From Gammaproteobacteria bacterium (GTDB lineage: Bacteria; Pseudomonadota; Gammaproteobacteria; UBA9214), in assembly GCA_030632175.1 (NCBI GenBank), contig DAOVVG010000045.1, positions 1 to 13,335 on the forward strand: a stretch of 13,335 bases of DNA, written 5' to 3'. The notes beneath the pieces were generated by a model that was not told the origin of the DNA, did not search any database, and saw only the letters and a program-made list of their open reading frames with translations. Of this stretch, positions 6,465 to 13,335 are shown piece after piece. Position 1 is the first letter of the stretch. Each line of letters opens with the position of its first letter. The position numbers and the translations under genes are program-made.

Positions 6465-7367
6465 ATGACGCACAAGAACTTTTTAACACTGCTTGATCTT
6501 TCTCCGAATACACTTCGCGGCCTGATCACACGCGGCATAGAACTCAAGGCAATACGCAAGGCCGGCAGCCTGCATGAGACGTTAAAGAACAAGGTCCTGG
6601 CCATGGTGTTTGAAAAGTCATCCACCCGCACACGTATGTCTTTCGAGGCCGGCATGGCACAACTCGGCGGCACGGCCATCTTTCTGTCTCCGCGAGATAC
6701 TCAGCTGGGCCGCGGCGAACCAATTGAAGATTCGGCACGTGTACTGTCCCGCATGGCAGATGTCATCATGATCAGAACATTCGAACATGAAAAGATCGAA
6801 CGCTTTACTGCCTGTTCGGAAGTCCCGGTCATTAACGCGCTTACCGACCTGTATCATCCCTGCCAGCTGCTGGCCGACATGCAGACATGGTTTGAACACC
6901 GTGGTGACATGCAGGGAAAAACGGTCGCGTGGATCGGTGATGGCAACAACATGTGTCATTCTTATATAAATGCCGCCCGTCAATACGGCTTCACCCTGAA
7001 TATTGCCTGCCCCGAGGGTTACGACCCGGACACTAAAGTTCTGCAGGCAGCAGCAGCAAGCGCCGTCATAATGCGCGACCCCGCCGAGGCGGCAGACAAT
7101 GCCGACCTGGTGGTCACAGACGTATGGGCCAGCATGGGACAGGAAGAAGAGCAACTGCTGCGGGAAAAGGCCTTTGCCCGGTACCAGATTGACAGCAACA
7201 TCATGAATGCAGCGGCAGGCGACGCCCTGTTTATGCACTGTCTGCCTGCCCACCGCGGTGAAGAAGTCACCGCCGATGTTATTGACGGATCAAAAAGTGT
7301 CGTCTGGGATGAAGCGGAAAACCGCATGCATGCCCAGAAGGCGTTGCTTGAGTACCTGTTGCTGTAA
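6465..7367 (+). CDS. argF: Ornithine carbamoyltransferase
   Basis: This cytoplasmic enzyme of 300 residues joins carbamoyl phosphate and ornithine to give citrulline, the step after ornithine in arginine synthesis. The carbamoyl-phosphate site STRTR is at 53-57, HPCQ at 131-134, the ornithine-binding DVWASMG loop at 219-225 and catalytic HCLP at 258-261. Its length matches the short anabolic form (about 300 residues), not the roughly 335-residue catabolic ArcB type. The start lies 3 bases after the argD stop with no strong ribosome site of its own, which suggests translational coupling. egtC follows after 21 bases on the same strand, so the transcript may continue into the thiol-metabolism pair. 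Confidence 0.96.
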   Translation: MTHKNFLTLLDLSPNTLRGLITRGIELKAIRKAGSLHETLKNKVLAMVFEKSSTRTRMSFEAGMAQLGGTAIFLSPRDTQLGRGEPIEDSARVLSRMADVIMIRTFEHEKIERFTACSEVPVINALTDLYHPCQLLADMQTWFEHRGDMQGKTVAWIGDGNNMCHSYINAARQYGFTLNIACPEGYDPDTKVLQAAAASAVIMRDPAEAADNADLVVTDVWASMGQEEEQLLREKAFARYQIDSNIMNAAAGDALFMHCLPAHRGEEVTADVIDGSKSVVWDEAENRMHAQKALLEYLLL

Positions 7368-7388
7368 CCCGCACAGCACACCGGACAC

Positions 7389-8168
7389 ATGTGCAGACTC
7401 GCCGCCTACCTTGGACCTGCCATCCCGCTGCAACAGTTTCTGCTGGAGCCACCACACAGTCTTTACCGGCAATCCTGGGAACCCCGGGAACTCAAATATG
7501 CCAAACTGAATGCCGACGGGTTCGGATTTGGCTGGTATAGCCCGGACGACATTCCCACAGCCTACACCAGCGCCCTGCCCATCTGGGCTGACAGTAACCT
7601 GCCGGGGCTTGCACGCACACTGACAGCCCCGCTCTGGCTTGCAGAGGTACGCAGCGCCACATCCGGCAACCCGGTACACCAGTTCAACACCGCTCCATTC
7701 TGTGACGCGCAGCATCTGTTCACACACAACGGTTTCATCAGGGACTTCCATCACTGTGTACAGCCGGAAATTACTGCCATGCTGATACCCGAAATTGCCG
7801 CTGACATACGTGGCAATACCGACTCGGAATACCTGTTTGCCTGCCTGCGGCAACTGCTGCTGGATGATGCCACGGGTGGACTGCCAGCTGCCATCCGCCA
7901 ACTGTTTAGCTTGCTGGCGGAAATGATAACAACCCAGGCTGCACTGCTGAATATTATTGTCACGGATGGCATCAAGCTGTATGCCGCACGTCATGGTATC
8001 AACCACGAGTGTCCGTCTCTTTATTACACAACTGACGATGAGTTGTTTCCGGCCGGACAAGTGATTGCTTCCGAGCGCCTGACTGAAGATGATTTCTGGC
8101 AACCGGTACCGGAACATCACCTGCTGATTATCGAACCTGACAATCCACCCGAGCTACTCGCCCTGTGA
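7389..8168 (+). CDS. egtC: EgtC-like class II glutamine amidotransferase (gamma-glutamyl sulfoxide hydrolase)
   Basis: This is an Ntn-type glutaminase-fold protein of 259 residues. In mycobacteria EgtC removes the glutamyl group from gamma-glutamyl-hercynylcysteine sulfoxide during ergothioneine synthesis. Cys2 (MCRLAAYLG) is the nucleophile and fixes the start. NADGFGFGWY (41-50), the EVRSATSG block, THNGFI (112-117) and GNTDSEYLF (142-150) are the substrate-binding motifs of this family. There is no second domain, unlike GlmS, PurF or AsnB. Its stop overlaps the GTG start of the EgtB-like gene by 4 bases, which strongly supports a joint pathway. EgtA, EgtD and EgtE are not in the window, so the exact substrate is inferred. 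A stand-alone amidohydrolase of another gamma-glutamyl compound is the alternative. Confidence 0.85.
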   Translation: MCRLAAYLGPAIPLQQFLLEPPHSLYRQSWEPRELKYAKLNADGFGFGWYSPDDIPTAYTSALPIWADSNLPGLARTLTAPLWLAEVRSATSGNPVHQFNTAPFCDAQHLFTHNGFIRDFHHCVQPEITAMLIPEIAADIRGNTDSEYLFACLRQLLLDDATGGLPAAIRQLFSLLAEMITTQAALLNIIVTDGIKLYAARHGINHECPSLYYTTDDELFPAGQVIASERLTEDDFWQPVPEHHLLIIEPDNPPELLAL

Positions 8169-9319
8169 GCTCTGCTGCGCTGCTGAATGAGCTGCGCCTG
8201 ACGCAGGAGCTGGTCATGGCGCTGCTTGAACCGCTGCAGGATGACAGCTACCGCCGGCAATACCACCCTGATCTGAGTCCACTTGGCTGGCATCTTGGGC
8301 ACTGCACCTATACAGAATGTTACTGGCTGCAGGAAATCGTTCTGGGCGATGACCGCTTTACCGCACCCGTCGCCGACATCTATATCGCCGGCATGACACC
8401 CAAGCCGGAACGCGGAGCAAGACTGCCGCCCATTGACGTGCTGATACAGTGGACTCTCGGCATGCAGTCGCTGAATGCCGAGACACTCGACACAGCACCG
8501 GCCGCACTGGTTGAGCACCCCTTGATGCGAGACGACTACCTGCTGCATTTTCTCATTCAGCACTACAGCCAGCACTACGAGAACATGCTCGCGGTACTCA
8601 CTCAACGTGCACTGGCTTTAGCTACTCCTGACTTTCAGGCAAGCCAGCCGATCACATCACGCCCGACCCGGCAGGACAGGGTCTGCGTGCAACCCGGGCA
8701 CTACCGGGTTGGTGGTACGGCGCCCGTCGCCTGTGACAACGAGTTGCCGGCACAACAAGCTACGCTCGGTCCCTTCGAGATTGCACGCAACCCTGTCAGT
8801 AACAGTGAGTACCTGGCCTTTATGGAAGATGGTGGCTATGCAAACGCAGCGCACTGGAGCGATACTGGCTGGCAATGGCAGCAGCAATACAAGGCAGGCA
8901 GCCCGGAACACTGGCGTTTGGACGACGCAGGCAACTGGTACGGCATTGGTGTGCGCGGTGCCTACGCACTTGATGGCAGCGATGCGCTGCATGGCATCTC
9001 GCAACACGAAGCCGCCGCCTTTGCCCGCTGGGCCGGTGGCCGGTTACCACACGAGCACCAGTGGGAAGTCGCCTGTCGTCTGCAGTTTCTGGAACAAACC
9101 GGCCGCGTCTGGGAATGGTGTCACAATCCGTTCTATCCCTATGCCGGCTTTAAGGCCTTTCCCTACAAGGAATATTCACAACCCTGGTTTGATGATCACC
9201 ACTACAGCCTGCGTGGCGGCAGCCTGCATACACGCCCGGCTGTCAAACGAGCCAGTTTCAGGAATTTTCATACCCCGGAAAAGCGGCATATCTTTGCCGG
9301 ACTGCGACTGGCCTGGTAA
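8165..9319 (+). CDS. egtB: EgtB-like non-heme iron sulfoxide synthase (DinB + FGE-sulfatase domains)
   Basis: This is a 384-residue protein with an N-terminal DinB-type helical domain (about 1-150) and a C-terminal formylglycine-enzyme-like domain (about 175-384). The predicted iron ligands are His46 (WHLGH) and the HX3HXE motif at 133-139 (His133, His137), placed as in characterised EgtB. The C-terminal domain has GRLPHEHQWEVACRL, RVWEWCHNPFYPYAGF, SLRGGS and SFRNFHTPEKRHIFAGLRLA. Family members use O2 to couple a thiol (or selenol) to a histidine-type betaine. The usual EgtB tail motif with NGKFM is absent and is replaced by PYKEYSQPWFDDHH, a form I associate with SenA- or OvoA-like relatives. 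The linker before WEW is also short. The GTG start within the egtC stop (GTGA) gives coupling. No methyltransferase is fused or nearby. Confidence 0.82.
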   Translation: MSSAALLNELRLTQELVMALLEPLQDDSYRRQYHPDLSPLGWHLGHCTYTECYWLQEIVLGDDRFTAPVADIYIAGMTPKPERGARLPPIDVLIQWTLGMQSLNAETLDTAPAALVEHPLMRDDYLLHFLIQHYSQHYENMLAVLTQRALALATPDFQASQPITSRPTRQDRVCVQPGHYRVGGTAPVACDNELPAQQATLGPFEIARNPVSNSEYLAFMEDGGYANAAHWSDTGWQWQQQYKAGSPEHWRLDDAGNWYGIGVRGAYALDGSDALHGISQHEAAAFARWAGGRLPHEHQWEVACRLQFLEQTGRVWEWCHNPFYPYAGFKAFPYKEYSQPWFDDHHYSLRGGSLHTRPAVKRASFRNFHTPEKRHIFAGLRLAW

Positions 9320-9348
9320 AGCCCGGACTACCGATGCAACAGCCTATG

Positions 9349-9354
9349 TATAAT
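9349..9354 (+). promoter_or_regulatory. Consensus -10 box just before the aspartic protease start
   Basis: TATAAT at 9349-9354 is a perfect -10 hexamer. A start 7 bases downstream would fall on the A of the ATG at 9361, giving a leaderless mRNA. No good -35 box is seen at 16-18 bases upstream, so this is tentative. Confidence 0.3.
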
Positions 9355-9360
9355 GCCGGC

Positions 9361-9906
9361 ATGCACGAACCGGAAAACAACGCAGCGACATCAAAAGGCT
9401 TAGGCAGAGGTATGGTGATTGCTGCCTGGATTCTCCTGCTGATGTTGCTGACACTGTTCTTCAATGACCGGCTCGACAAGCAAAAGAATCCCAATCAACA
9501 GCTTGCTGGCAACATCACAGCGGGCGTTCCTGAAGTACGTTTACAGCGCAACCGTTTCGGTCACTATGTCGCGACCGGCGCCATCAACGGACAGCCGGTA
9601 GAATTCATGCTGGACACCGGTGCAACCGATGTCTCTATTCCCGTCGCGATTGCAGACCGGCTCGGACTGCAGCGTGGTCAGACGACCAACTACCATACGG
9701 CCAATGGCACCATTACCGCGTGGCAAACCACTGCCCGGGAAATTCAGCTGGGCCCGCTGACACTCGGACCGGTACGCGCCAGCATCAACCCGCACGACCG
9801 CAGTAATGCCGTGCTGCTGGGCATGAGCTTTCTCAAACAACTGGATTTCAGTCAACAGGGCAATACCCTGACACTTAAATACCCGACCCCTGAGACCCGC
9901 CAATGA
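9361..9906 (+). CDS. Membrane-anchored retropepsin-like aspartic protease (TIGR02281 family)
   Basis: This is a 181-residue protein with an N-terminal membrane anchor (about 18-36) followed by one clan AA aspartic protease domain in the periplasm. The catalytic motif is MLDTGATDVSIP, with Asp85-Thr-Gly. The later VLLGMSFLKQLDF is the family's second conserved block. A single DTG per chain implies that the active enzyme is a dimer, as in retropepsins. Substrates are unknown for this family. The start at 9361 gives the usual short cytoplasmic segment before the anchor. An ATG at 9334 is in frame, and one at 9412 has a nearby AGG, but it would remove that segment. There is no clear ribosome site for 9361. 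It begins 41 bases after the EgtB-like gene, and its stop overlaps the symporter start (ATGA). Confidence 0.85.
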   Translation: MHEPENNAATSKGLGRGMVIAAWILLLMLLTLFFNDRLDKQKNPNQQLAGNITAGVPEVRLQRNRFGHYVATGAINGQPVEFMLDTGATDVSIPVAIADRLGLQRGQTTNYHTANGTITAWQTTAREIQLGPLTLGPVRASINPHDRSNAVLLGMSFLKQLDFSQQGNTLTLKYPTPETRQ

Positions 9907-11276
9907 ATTTCCTCGAGCAACTAACCGACTGGAGCAGCCAGCTCTCCGGTCTCCTCTGGGGCAACTCGCTGACACTTGTCATCCTGCTGGGTACCGGTCT
10001 GTACCTGACCATCCGCATGGGACTGATTCAGGTGCGCGGTTTCACCCATGCGGCAGCACTGATTTCAGGAAAATATGACCGTCGTGATGACAGCGGCGAG
10101 GTCACGCACTTCCAGGCGCTGTCCACCGCACTGTCAGCCACCATCGGTACCGGCAACATTGCCGGGGTAGCCACCGCCATCACGCTGGGCGGTCCGGGCG
10201 CGCTGTTCTGGATGTGGCTGACAGCGTTTTTCGGCATGGCCACCAAGTTCACTGAATGTACCCTGGCACTGAAATTTCGTGAAATCTCACCCGATGGAAA
10301 AGTCGCCGGCGGCCCCATGTACACGCTGTTGCATGGCTTGCAAATGAAACGTACCGCTGCCCTGTTTGCGATTTTCACGCTGGTTGCCTCGTTTGGTATC
10401 GGCAACATGGTGCAGGCCAATTCGGTCGTCGACGGCCTCGGCTATGTCTACCCGCTGTTGAATGAATACAACTGGGTTGTCGGCTGCATACTCTCCCTGA
10501 TGGTCGGGCTGGTTATCCTCGGCGGAATAAAGCGTATCGCCCATGTTGCCAGCACCATTGTGCCTTTCATGGCTGCCACCTACATTATTGCTGCACTGGT
10601 CATACTGTTCACCCATGCCAGCGCGATACCCGCAGCCTTCCTGACCATATTCGACATGGCGCTGAACCCGTGGTCGGTTGGTGGTGCCGCGGTTGGAGAA
10701 GCCATCCGCTGGGGTGTGGCACGCGGCCTGTTTTCCAACGAAGCCGGACTGGGTTCTGCACCCATGGCCCACGCTGCCGCCCGCACCAACGAACCGGTAC
10801 GCGAGGGACTGGTTGCCATGCTGGGGCCTTTCATCGACACCATCGTCATCTGCACCATGACCGGCCTGGTCATCATCGCCACCGGCACATGGAAGGAAAG
10901 CAGTGAAGCACTTACCGGCGCCGCCCTGACGGCGCATGCCTTCAACGGTACGCTCGGGGGCGCCGGCGAACTGATTGTCGGGATCAGCCTGGCGCTGTTT
11001 GCCTATTCCACTATTCTCGCCTGGTCATACTATGGTGATCGTTCCGCCTACTACCTGTTTGGCGAACGCGCTGTACTTCCCTACCGCATTTTATATACGC
11101 TACTGGTGATTGTTGGTGCTGCTGTGCCGTTGCAACTGGTATGGAATATTGCCGACATCACCAACATACTCATGGCCCTGCCCAACCTGCTTGGACTGAT
11201 ACTACTGGCCGGCCTGGTGAGCAGGCTGAAAAACGACTACATGTCGCGCTTGCAGGCAGGGTCTGAACAGGCCTGA
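9903..11276 (+). CDS. Alanine/glycine:cation symporter (AGCS family)
   Basis: This is a 457-residue inner-membrane transporter with about 10-11 hydrophobic segments. AGCS proteins import alanine or glycine with Na+ or H+. The family blocks are present: SATIGTGNIAGVATAIT (78-94), the signature GGPGALFWMWLTAFFGM (96-112), a VGEAIRWGVARGLFSNEAGLG region, the DTIVICTMTGLVI helix and AYSTILAWSYYGDR near the end. It is complete, with a short polar tail. The ATG overlaps the protease stop by 4 bases and has no separate strong ribosome site, so translation is probably coupled. Which amino acid it carries cannot be read from sequence; glycine or alanine is the family default. Confidence 0.93.
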   Translation: MNFLEQLTDWSSQLSGLLWGNSLTLVILLGTGLYLTIRMGLIQVRGFTHAAALISGKYDRRDDSGEVTHFQALSTALSATIGTGNIAGVATAITLGGPGALFWMWLTAFFGMATKFTECTLALKFREISPDGKVAGGPMYTLLHGLQMKRTAALFAIFTLVASFGIGNMVQANSVVDGLGYVYPLLNEYNWVVGCILSLMVGLVILGGIKRIAHVASTIVPFMAATYIIAALVILFTHASAIPAAFLTIFDMALNPWSVGGAAVGEAIRWGVARGLFSNEAGLGSAPMAHAAARTNEPVREGLVAMLGPFIDTIVICTMTGLVIIATGTWKESSEALTGAALTAHAFNGTLGGAGELIVGISLALFAYSTILAWSYYGDRSAYYLFGERAVLPYRILYTLLVIVGAAVPLQLVWNIADITNILMALPNLLGLILLAGLVSRLKNDYMSRLQAGSEQA

Positions 11277-11329
11277 CCGGAAAATCTTCCTGCGGCGAAT
11301 GCCGCCGGGCGCAAACAACACTGCAGCAA

Positions 11330-11338
11330 TGCTATTAT
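11330..11338 (+). promoter_or_regulatory. Possible extended -10 promoter for the FKBP gene and nadC
   Basis: TGCTATTAT fits an extended -10 element (TGn plus TATTAT, five of six consensus positions). A start near 11345 would give a leader of about 25 bases containing the AGGA ribosome site. No -35 box is evident, as is common for extended -10 promoters. It lies in the 93-base gap after the symporter. Confidence 0.4.
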
Positions 11339-11369
11339 TTTATTTCTCATATCCGACAGGAAACCCGCC

Positions 11370-11720
11370 ATGACAGAAGTAACTACCGACTCCGGCTTGC
11401 GCTACACCGACATAAAAACAGGCTCCGGCGAGACTGCTACCGGCAGGGGGCAAACAGCCATCGTGCATTACACCGGCTGGCTTGAAGACGAAACCAAGTT
11501 TGATTCCAGTCGTGATCGCGACGAACCCTTCAGCTTTCCGATGGAATGCGGCTACGTTATTTCCGGGTGGGATGAAGGCGTGAAAGGCATGCAGGTCGGT
11601 GGAGTCCGTCGCCTGGTAGTTCCATCGGATCTGGCCTACGGCCCCGCAGGTGCCGGTGGTGTTATCCCTCCGAATGCCACGCTGGTATTTGAGATAGAGC
11701 TGCTGGAACTTTCCACCTGA
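11370..11720 (+). CDS. FKBP-type peptidyl-prolyl cis-trans isomerase
   Basis: This is a single-domain FKBP of 116 residues without a signal peptide, so presumably cytoplasmic. It speeds up proline isomerisation during protein folding. VHYTGWLEDETKFDSS (31-46), the hydrophobic pocket FSFPMECGYVISGWDEGVKG, GGVRRLVVPSDLAYG and GGVIPPNATLVFEIELL cover the full FKBP fold. It lacks the inserted chaperone domain of SlyD and the dimerisation domain of FkpA or Mip. The start at 11370 is preceded by AGGA at about 9 bases. nadC begins at the base after its stop, so the two genes are likely co-transcribed and coupled, although no functional link is known. Confidence 0.95.
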   Translation: MTEVTTDSGLRYTDIKTGSGETATGRGQTAIVHYTGWLEDETKFDSSRDRDEPFSFPMECGYVISGWDEGVKGMQVGGVRRLVVPSDLAYGPAGAGGVIPPNATLVFEIELLELST

Positions 11721-12566
11721 ATGTTACTGGAAGTCCTTGAAGAAGACATGCTGCACACAGTTCGTACAGCACTGGACGAAGATATCGGTAGCGGCGACAT
11801 TACTGCCACACTGATCCCTGACGGCCAGACGGCAACAGCCACTGTCATCTGCCGGGAGCAGGCTGTGGTCTGCGGTCAGGCATGGTTTGATGCCGTGTTC
11901 GCAGAACTTGACAGTCGCGTATCGGTAAGCTGGCAGGTACATGACGGCGACACGGTCAGTGACGGCCAGACACTGTGCTCACTTTCAGGCCCTGCAAGGC
12001 CACTGCTGTCCGGAGAACGCACAGCCCTGAACTTCCTGCAGACATTGTCCGCGACCGCAACACTTGCCCACCGCTATGCCGAAACAGTAGCAGACCTGCC
12101 AGTCAGAATTCTGGATACGCGCAAGACTATCCCCGGGTTACGCCATGCGCAAAAATACGCCATACGCATGGGTGGCTGCGACAATCATCGTAGCGGTTTA
12201 TATGACGGCATCCTGATCAAGGAAAATCATATTACCGCTGCAGGTTCCATCAGCAATGCTGTCAGTGCGGCCAGGAACTGCAAACCGGGTGTAATGGTTG
12301 AAGTTGAAGTCGAAAATGAGGAGCAGATCCAACAGGCACTGGCCGCCGATGCTGATCGCCTGCTACTGGACAACTTTGACATCACAGCACTGACAACAGC
12401 CGTACAAACAGTTGCCGGTCGTGCAGAGCTTGAAGCCTCCGGCAACATCACCCTTGAAAACCTTCGCGATACCGCCCTCACTGGCGTTGATTGCATCTCC
12501 ATCGGGGCGCTCACAAAAAACATACAAGCTATTGATTTATCTATGTTATTTAACATGCAGGACTAA
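11721..12566 (+). CDS. nadC: Nicotinate-nucleotide pyrophosphorylase (carboxylating)
   Basis: This is quinolinate phosphoribosyltransferase, 281 residues, which forms nicotinate mononucleotide from quinolinate and PRPP in de novo NAD synthesis in the cytoplasm. Motifs are DIGSGDITA (21-29), ERTALNFLQTLS (99-110), DTRKTIPGLR (132-141), KYA (145), NHR (155-157), LIKENH (165-170), EVEVE (194-198), LDNF (216-219) and SIGALTK near the end. Together these supply the arginine, lysine and acidic residues of the active site. The start at 11721 abuts the FKBP stop and gives the usual N-terminal helix; an ATG at 11748 is a shorter alternative. nadA and nadB are not in the window. In Pseudomonas nadC lies beside pilin genes, and here a FimT-like pseudopilin follows after 99 bases. 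Confidence 0.96.
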   Translation: MLLEVLEEDMLHTVRTALDEDIGSGDITATLIPDGQTATATVICREQAVVCGQAWFDAVFAELDSRVSVSWQVHDGDTVSDGQTLCSLSGPARPLLSGERTALNFLQTLSATATLAHRYAETVADLPVRILDTRKTIPGLRHAQKYAIRMGGCDNHRSGLYDGILIKENHITAAGSISNAVSAARNCKPGVMVEVEVENEEQIQQALAADADRLLLDNFDITALTTAVQTVAGRAELEASGNITLENLRDTALTGVDCISIGALTKNIQAIDLSMLFNMQD

Positions 12567-12665
12567 ACCCCCTACAGCACGTCTTCAGCATCTCTGTGCG
12601 CCTGTCGATACAAGTCTGAGCAGAAGCTTTTCATCCGTTGCTCATTATTCTGACAGGCAAAAAAT

Positions 12666-13232
12666 ATGAATCAACGCAACAAATCACGTGGTTTCACTCT
12701 CCCGGAGATTCTAATCACCATGGGCATTATTGCGATTGTTTTGACGACCGCCGTTCCCAGCATCAGTTCAATGGTCAAGAACAACCGCCTGGCAACACAA
12801 CTCAACTCGGTTGTTACCCATGTCCATATCGCGCGCGCCGAAGCCGTCAAAAGGGATGTACGCGTCATCCTCTGCAGAACCAATTCACCCAACGCGATCA
12901 CTCCCAGCTGTAACGGTTCCGAGCAAGTCTGGACTGATGGCTATCTGGTTTTTGCCGATGATGGAAACTACAACAACAACAGCTACGATGCCGGTACTGA
13001 CACCCTGTTAATCCGCGGCCAACCCGCCACTTCGGGTGTCCACATGCGCACCACCTGGAGCTGGAACAGAAACCTGGAATTCAACCCTGACGGATCGACC
13101 AACGAAGGCGGCGCCGTCGCCATCATGTCCCTGTGTGATGACAGGGGAAATGAGAACGGGCGTCAGATACAGGTCTCTGCGAACGGTATCTCAAGAATGA
13201 TCGCGGGTAATATCTCAAGCTGCTATCCCTGA
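12666..13232 (+). CDS. GspH/FimT-family pseudopilin
   Basis: This is a 188-residue minor pilin-like protein. A short basic leader ending RG (residues 8-9) is followed by FTLPEILITMGIIAIVL, a class III (type IV prepilin) signal. Cleavage by PilD is expected after Gly9, with the conserved Glu at mature position 5. The N-terminal helix runs to about residue 50, and a beta-rich head resembling GspH/FimT follows. Four cysteines (LCRT, SCNG, SLCD and SSCY near the C-terminus) could form two disulfides in the periplasm. Family members prime or cap type IV pilus or type II secretion pseudopilus assembly, and some FimT proteins bind DNA during natural transformation. AGG lies 8 bases upstream of the start. 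It is a single gene followed by a terminator, with no pilV/W/X or other pilus gene in view. Confidence 0.88.
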   Translation: MNQRNKSRGFTLPEILITMGIIAIVLTTAVPSISSMVKNNRLATQLNSVVTHVHIARAEAVKRDVRVILCRTNSPNAITPSCNGSEQVWTDGYLVFADDGNYNNNSYDAGTDTLLIRGQPATSGVHMRTTWSWNRNLEFNPDGSTNEGGAVAIMSLCDDRGNENGRQIQVSANGISRMIAGNISSCYP

Positions 13233-13252
13233 TAACAGCACACATCACACAC

Positions 13253-13284
13253 AAAAAAGCCCGCAGCTGTTGCGGGCTTTTTTT
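13253..13284. terminator. Bidirectional intrinsic terminator between fimT-like gene and tRNA-Thr
   Basis: GCCCGCA (13259-13265) and TGCGGGC (13271-13277) enclose a 5-base loop. Six A's precede the stem and seven T's follow it, so it can stop transcription in both directions. It serves the convergent pseudopilin gene (21 bases past its stop) and the tRNA gene. Confidence 0.92.
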
Positions 13285-13288
13285 ATAC

Positions 13289-13335
13289 TGGTGCCGGAGA
13301 GAGGAATTGAACCCCCGACCTTCTCATTACGAGTG
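13289..13335 (-). tRNA. tRNA-Thr(CGT), 3' part; 5' part lies outside the window
   Basis: On the minus strand the last 47 bases form the 3' part of a tRNA: anticodon loop CTCGTAA with anticodon CGT (13329-13331), 3' anticodon stem TGAGA, variable loop AGGTC, T arm with GGGGG-TTCAATT-CCTCT, acceptor strand CTCCGGC, discriminator A and an encoded CCA. The acceptor implies a 5' end GCCGGAG, and the whole resembles E. coli thrW. The D arm and the 5' anticodon stem are beyond the window edge. Confidence 0.9.

Noticed and set aside
7290..8120. Minus-strand open frame of 276 codons over the argF end and egtC
   Set aside because: Antisense to two well-supported genes, with no motif or ribosome site.
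10287..10937. Minus-strand open frame of 216 codons inside the symporter
   Set aside because: Antisense shadow with low-complexity Gly/Arg/Gln content.
11292..11305. GCGGC-GAAT-GCCGC hairpin after the symporter
   Set aside because: Only a 5-bp stem with no T run, so too weak to call a terminator.
12601..12657. CCTGTC and GACAGG inverted over 45 bases before the pseudopilin gene
   Set aside because: A 6-base match over this distance is expected by chance and no operator symmetry is evident.
12690..12710. Proline in the prepilin signal (FTLPE instead of FTLIE)
   Set aside because: Proline at this position is frequent in FimT-type pseudopilins, so it is not an unusual feature.
13289..13335. 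tRNA gene end as an integration site
   Set aside because: No direct repeat of the tRNA 3' end, integrase or phage gene is visible on the window side.

Overview
The window looks like chromosomal DNA from a moderately GC-rich gammaproteobacterium, probably free-living. The evidence is a Pseudomonas-like REP palindrome, GrxD/ArgD/ArgF of gammaproteobacterial type, an N-acetylglutaminylglutamine (NAGGN) amidotransferase as in Pseudomonas and halophilic purple bacteria, a FimT-like pseudopilin beside nadC, and a thrW-like tRNA-Thr. No phage, insertion sequence, CRISPR array or large mobile element is visible. Genes are tightly packed and no gene-free stretch exceeds 300 bases.

Left half (1-4314), minus strand: a REP-type inverted pair at the edge, then, reading leftwards in transcription order, hyuB (hydantoinase B/5-oxoprolinase B-like), a BON-domain lipoprotein, a NAGGN amidotransferase (asnO) and a monothiol glutaredoxin (grxD). 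Two of these genes normally work with a partner that is not present here: HyuA for HyuB, and the NAGGN synthetase for AsnO.

Middle (4315-9319), plus strand: a divergent promoter region and a monocistronic five-helix membrane protein related to the membrane part of urate hydroxylase PuuD, ending in a strong terminator. A short leader containing a terminator-like hairpin precedes argD. Then come argD and argF (arginine synthesis), followed by egtC and an EgtB-like non-heme iron sulfoxide synthase that overlap by 4 bases. The egtC/egtB-like pair has no EgtD methyltransferase nearby, and its iron enzyme lacks the usual EgtB C-terminal signature as I remember it. I consider this the most interesting part of the window.

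Right half (9361-13335): a membrane-anchored retropepsin-like aspartic protease overlapping an alanine/glycine:cation symporter, then an FKBP prolyl isomerase directly abutting nadC (NAD synthesis), a single GspH/FimT-type pseudopilin, a bidirectional terminator, and the 3' part of a convergent tRNA-Thr(CGT). Most genes are housekeeping or nutrient metabolism. All functional calls come from reading the translated sequences and remembered family features; no database search was possible.
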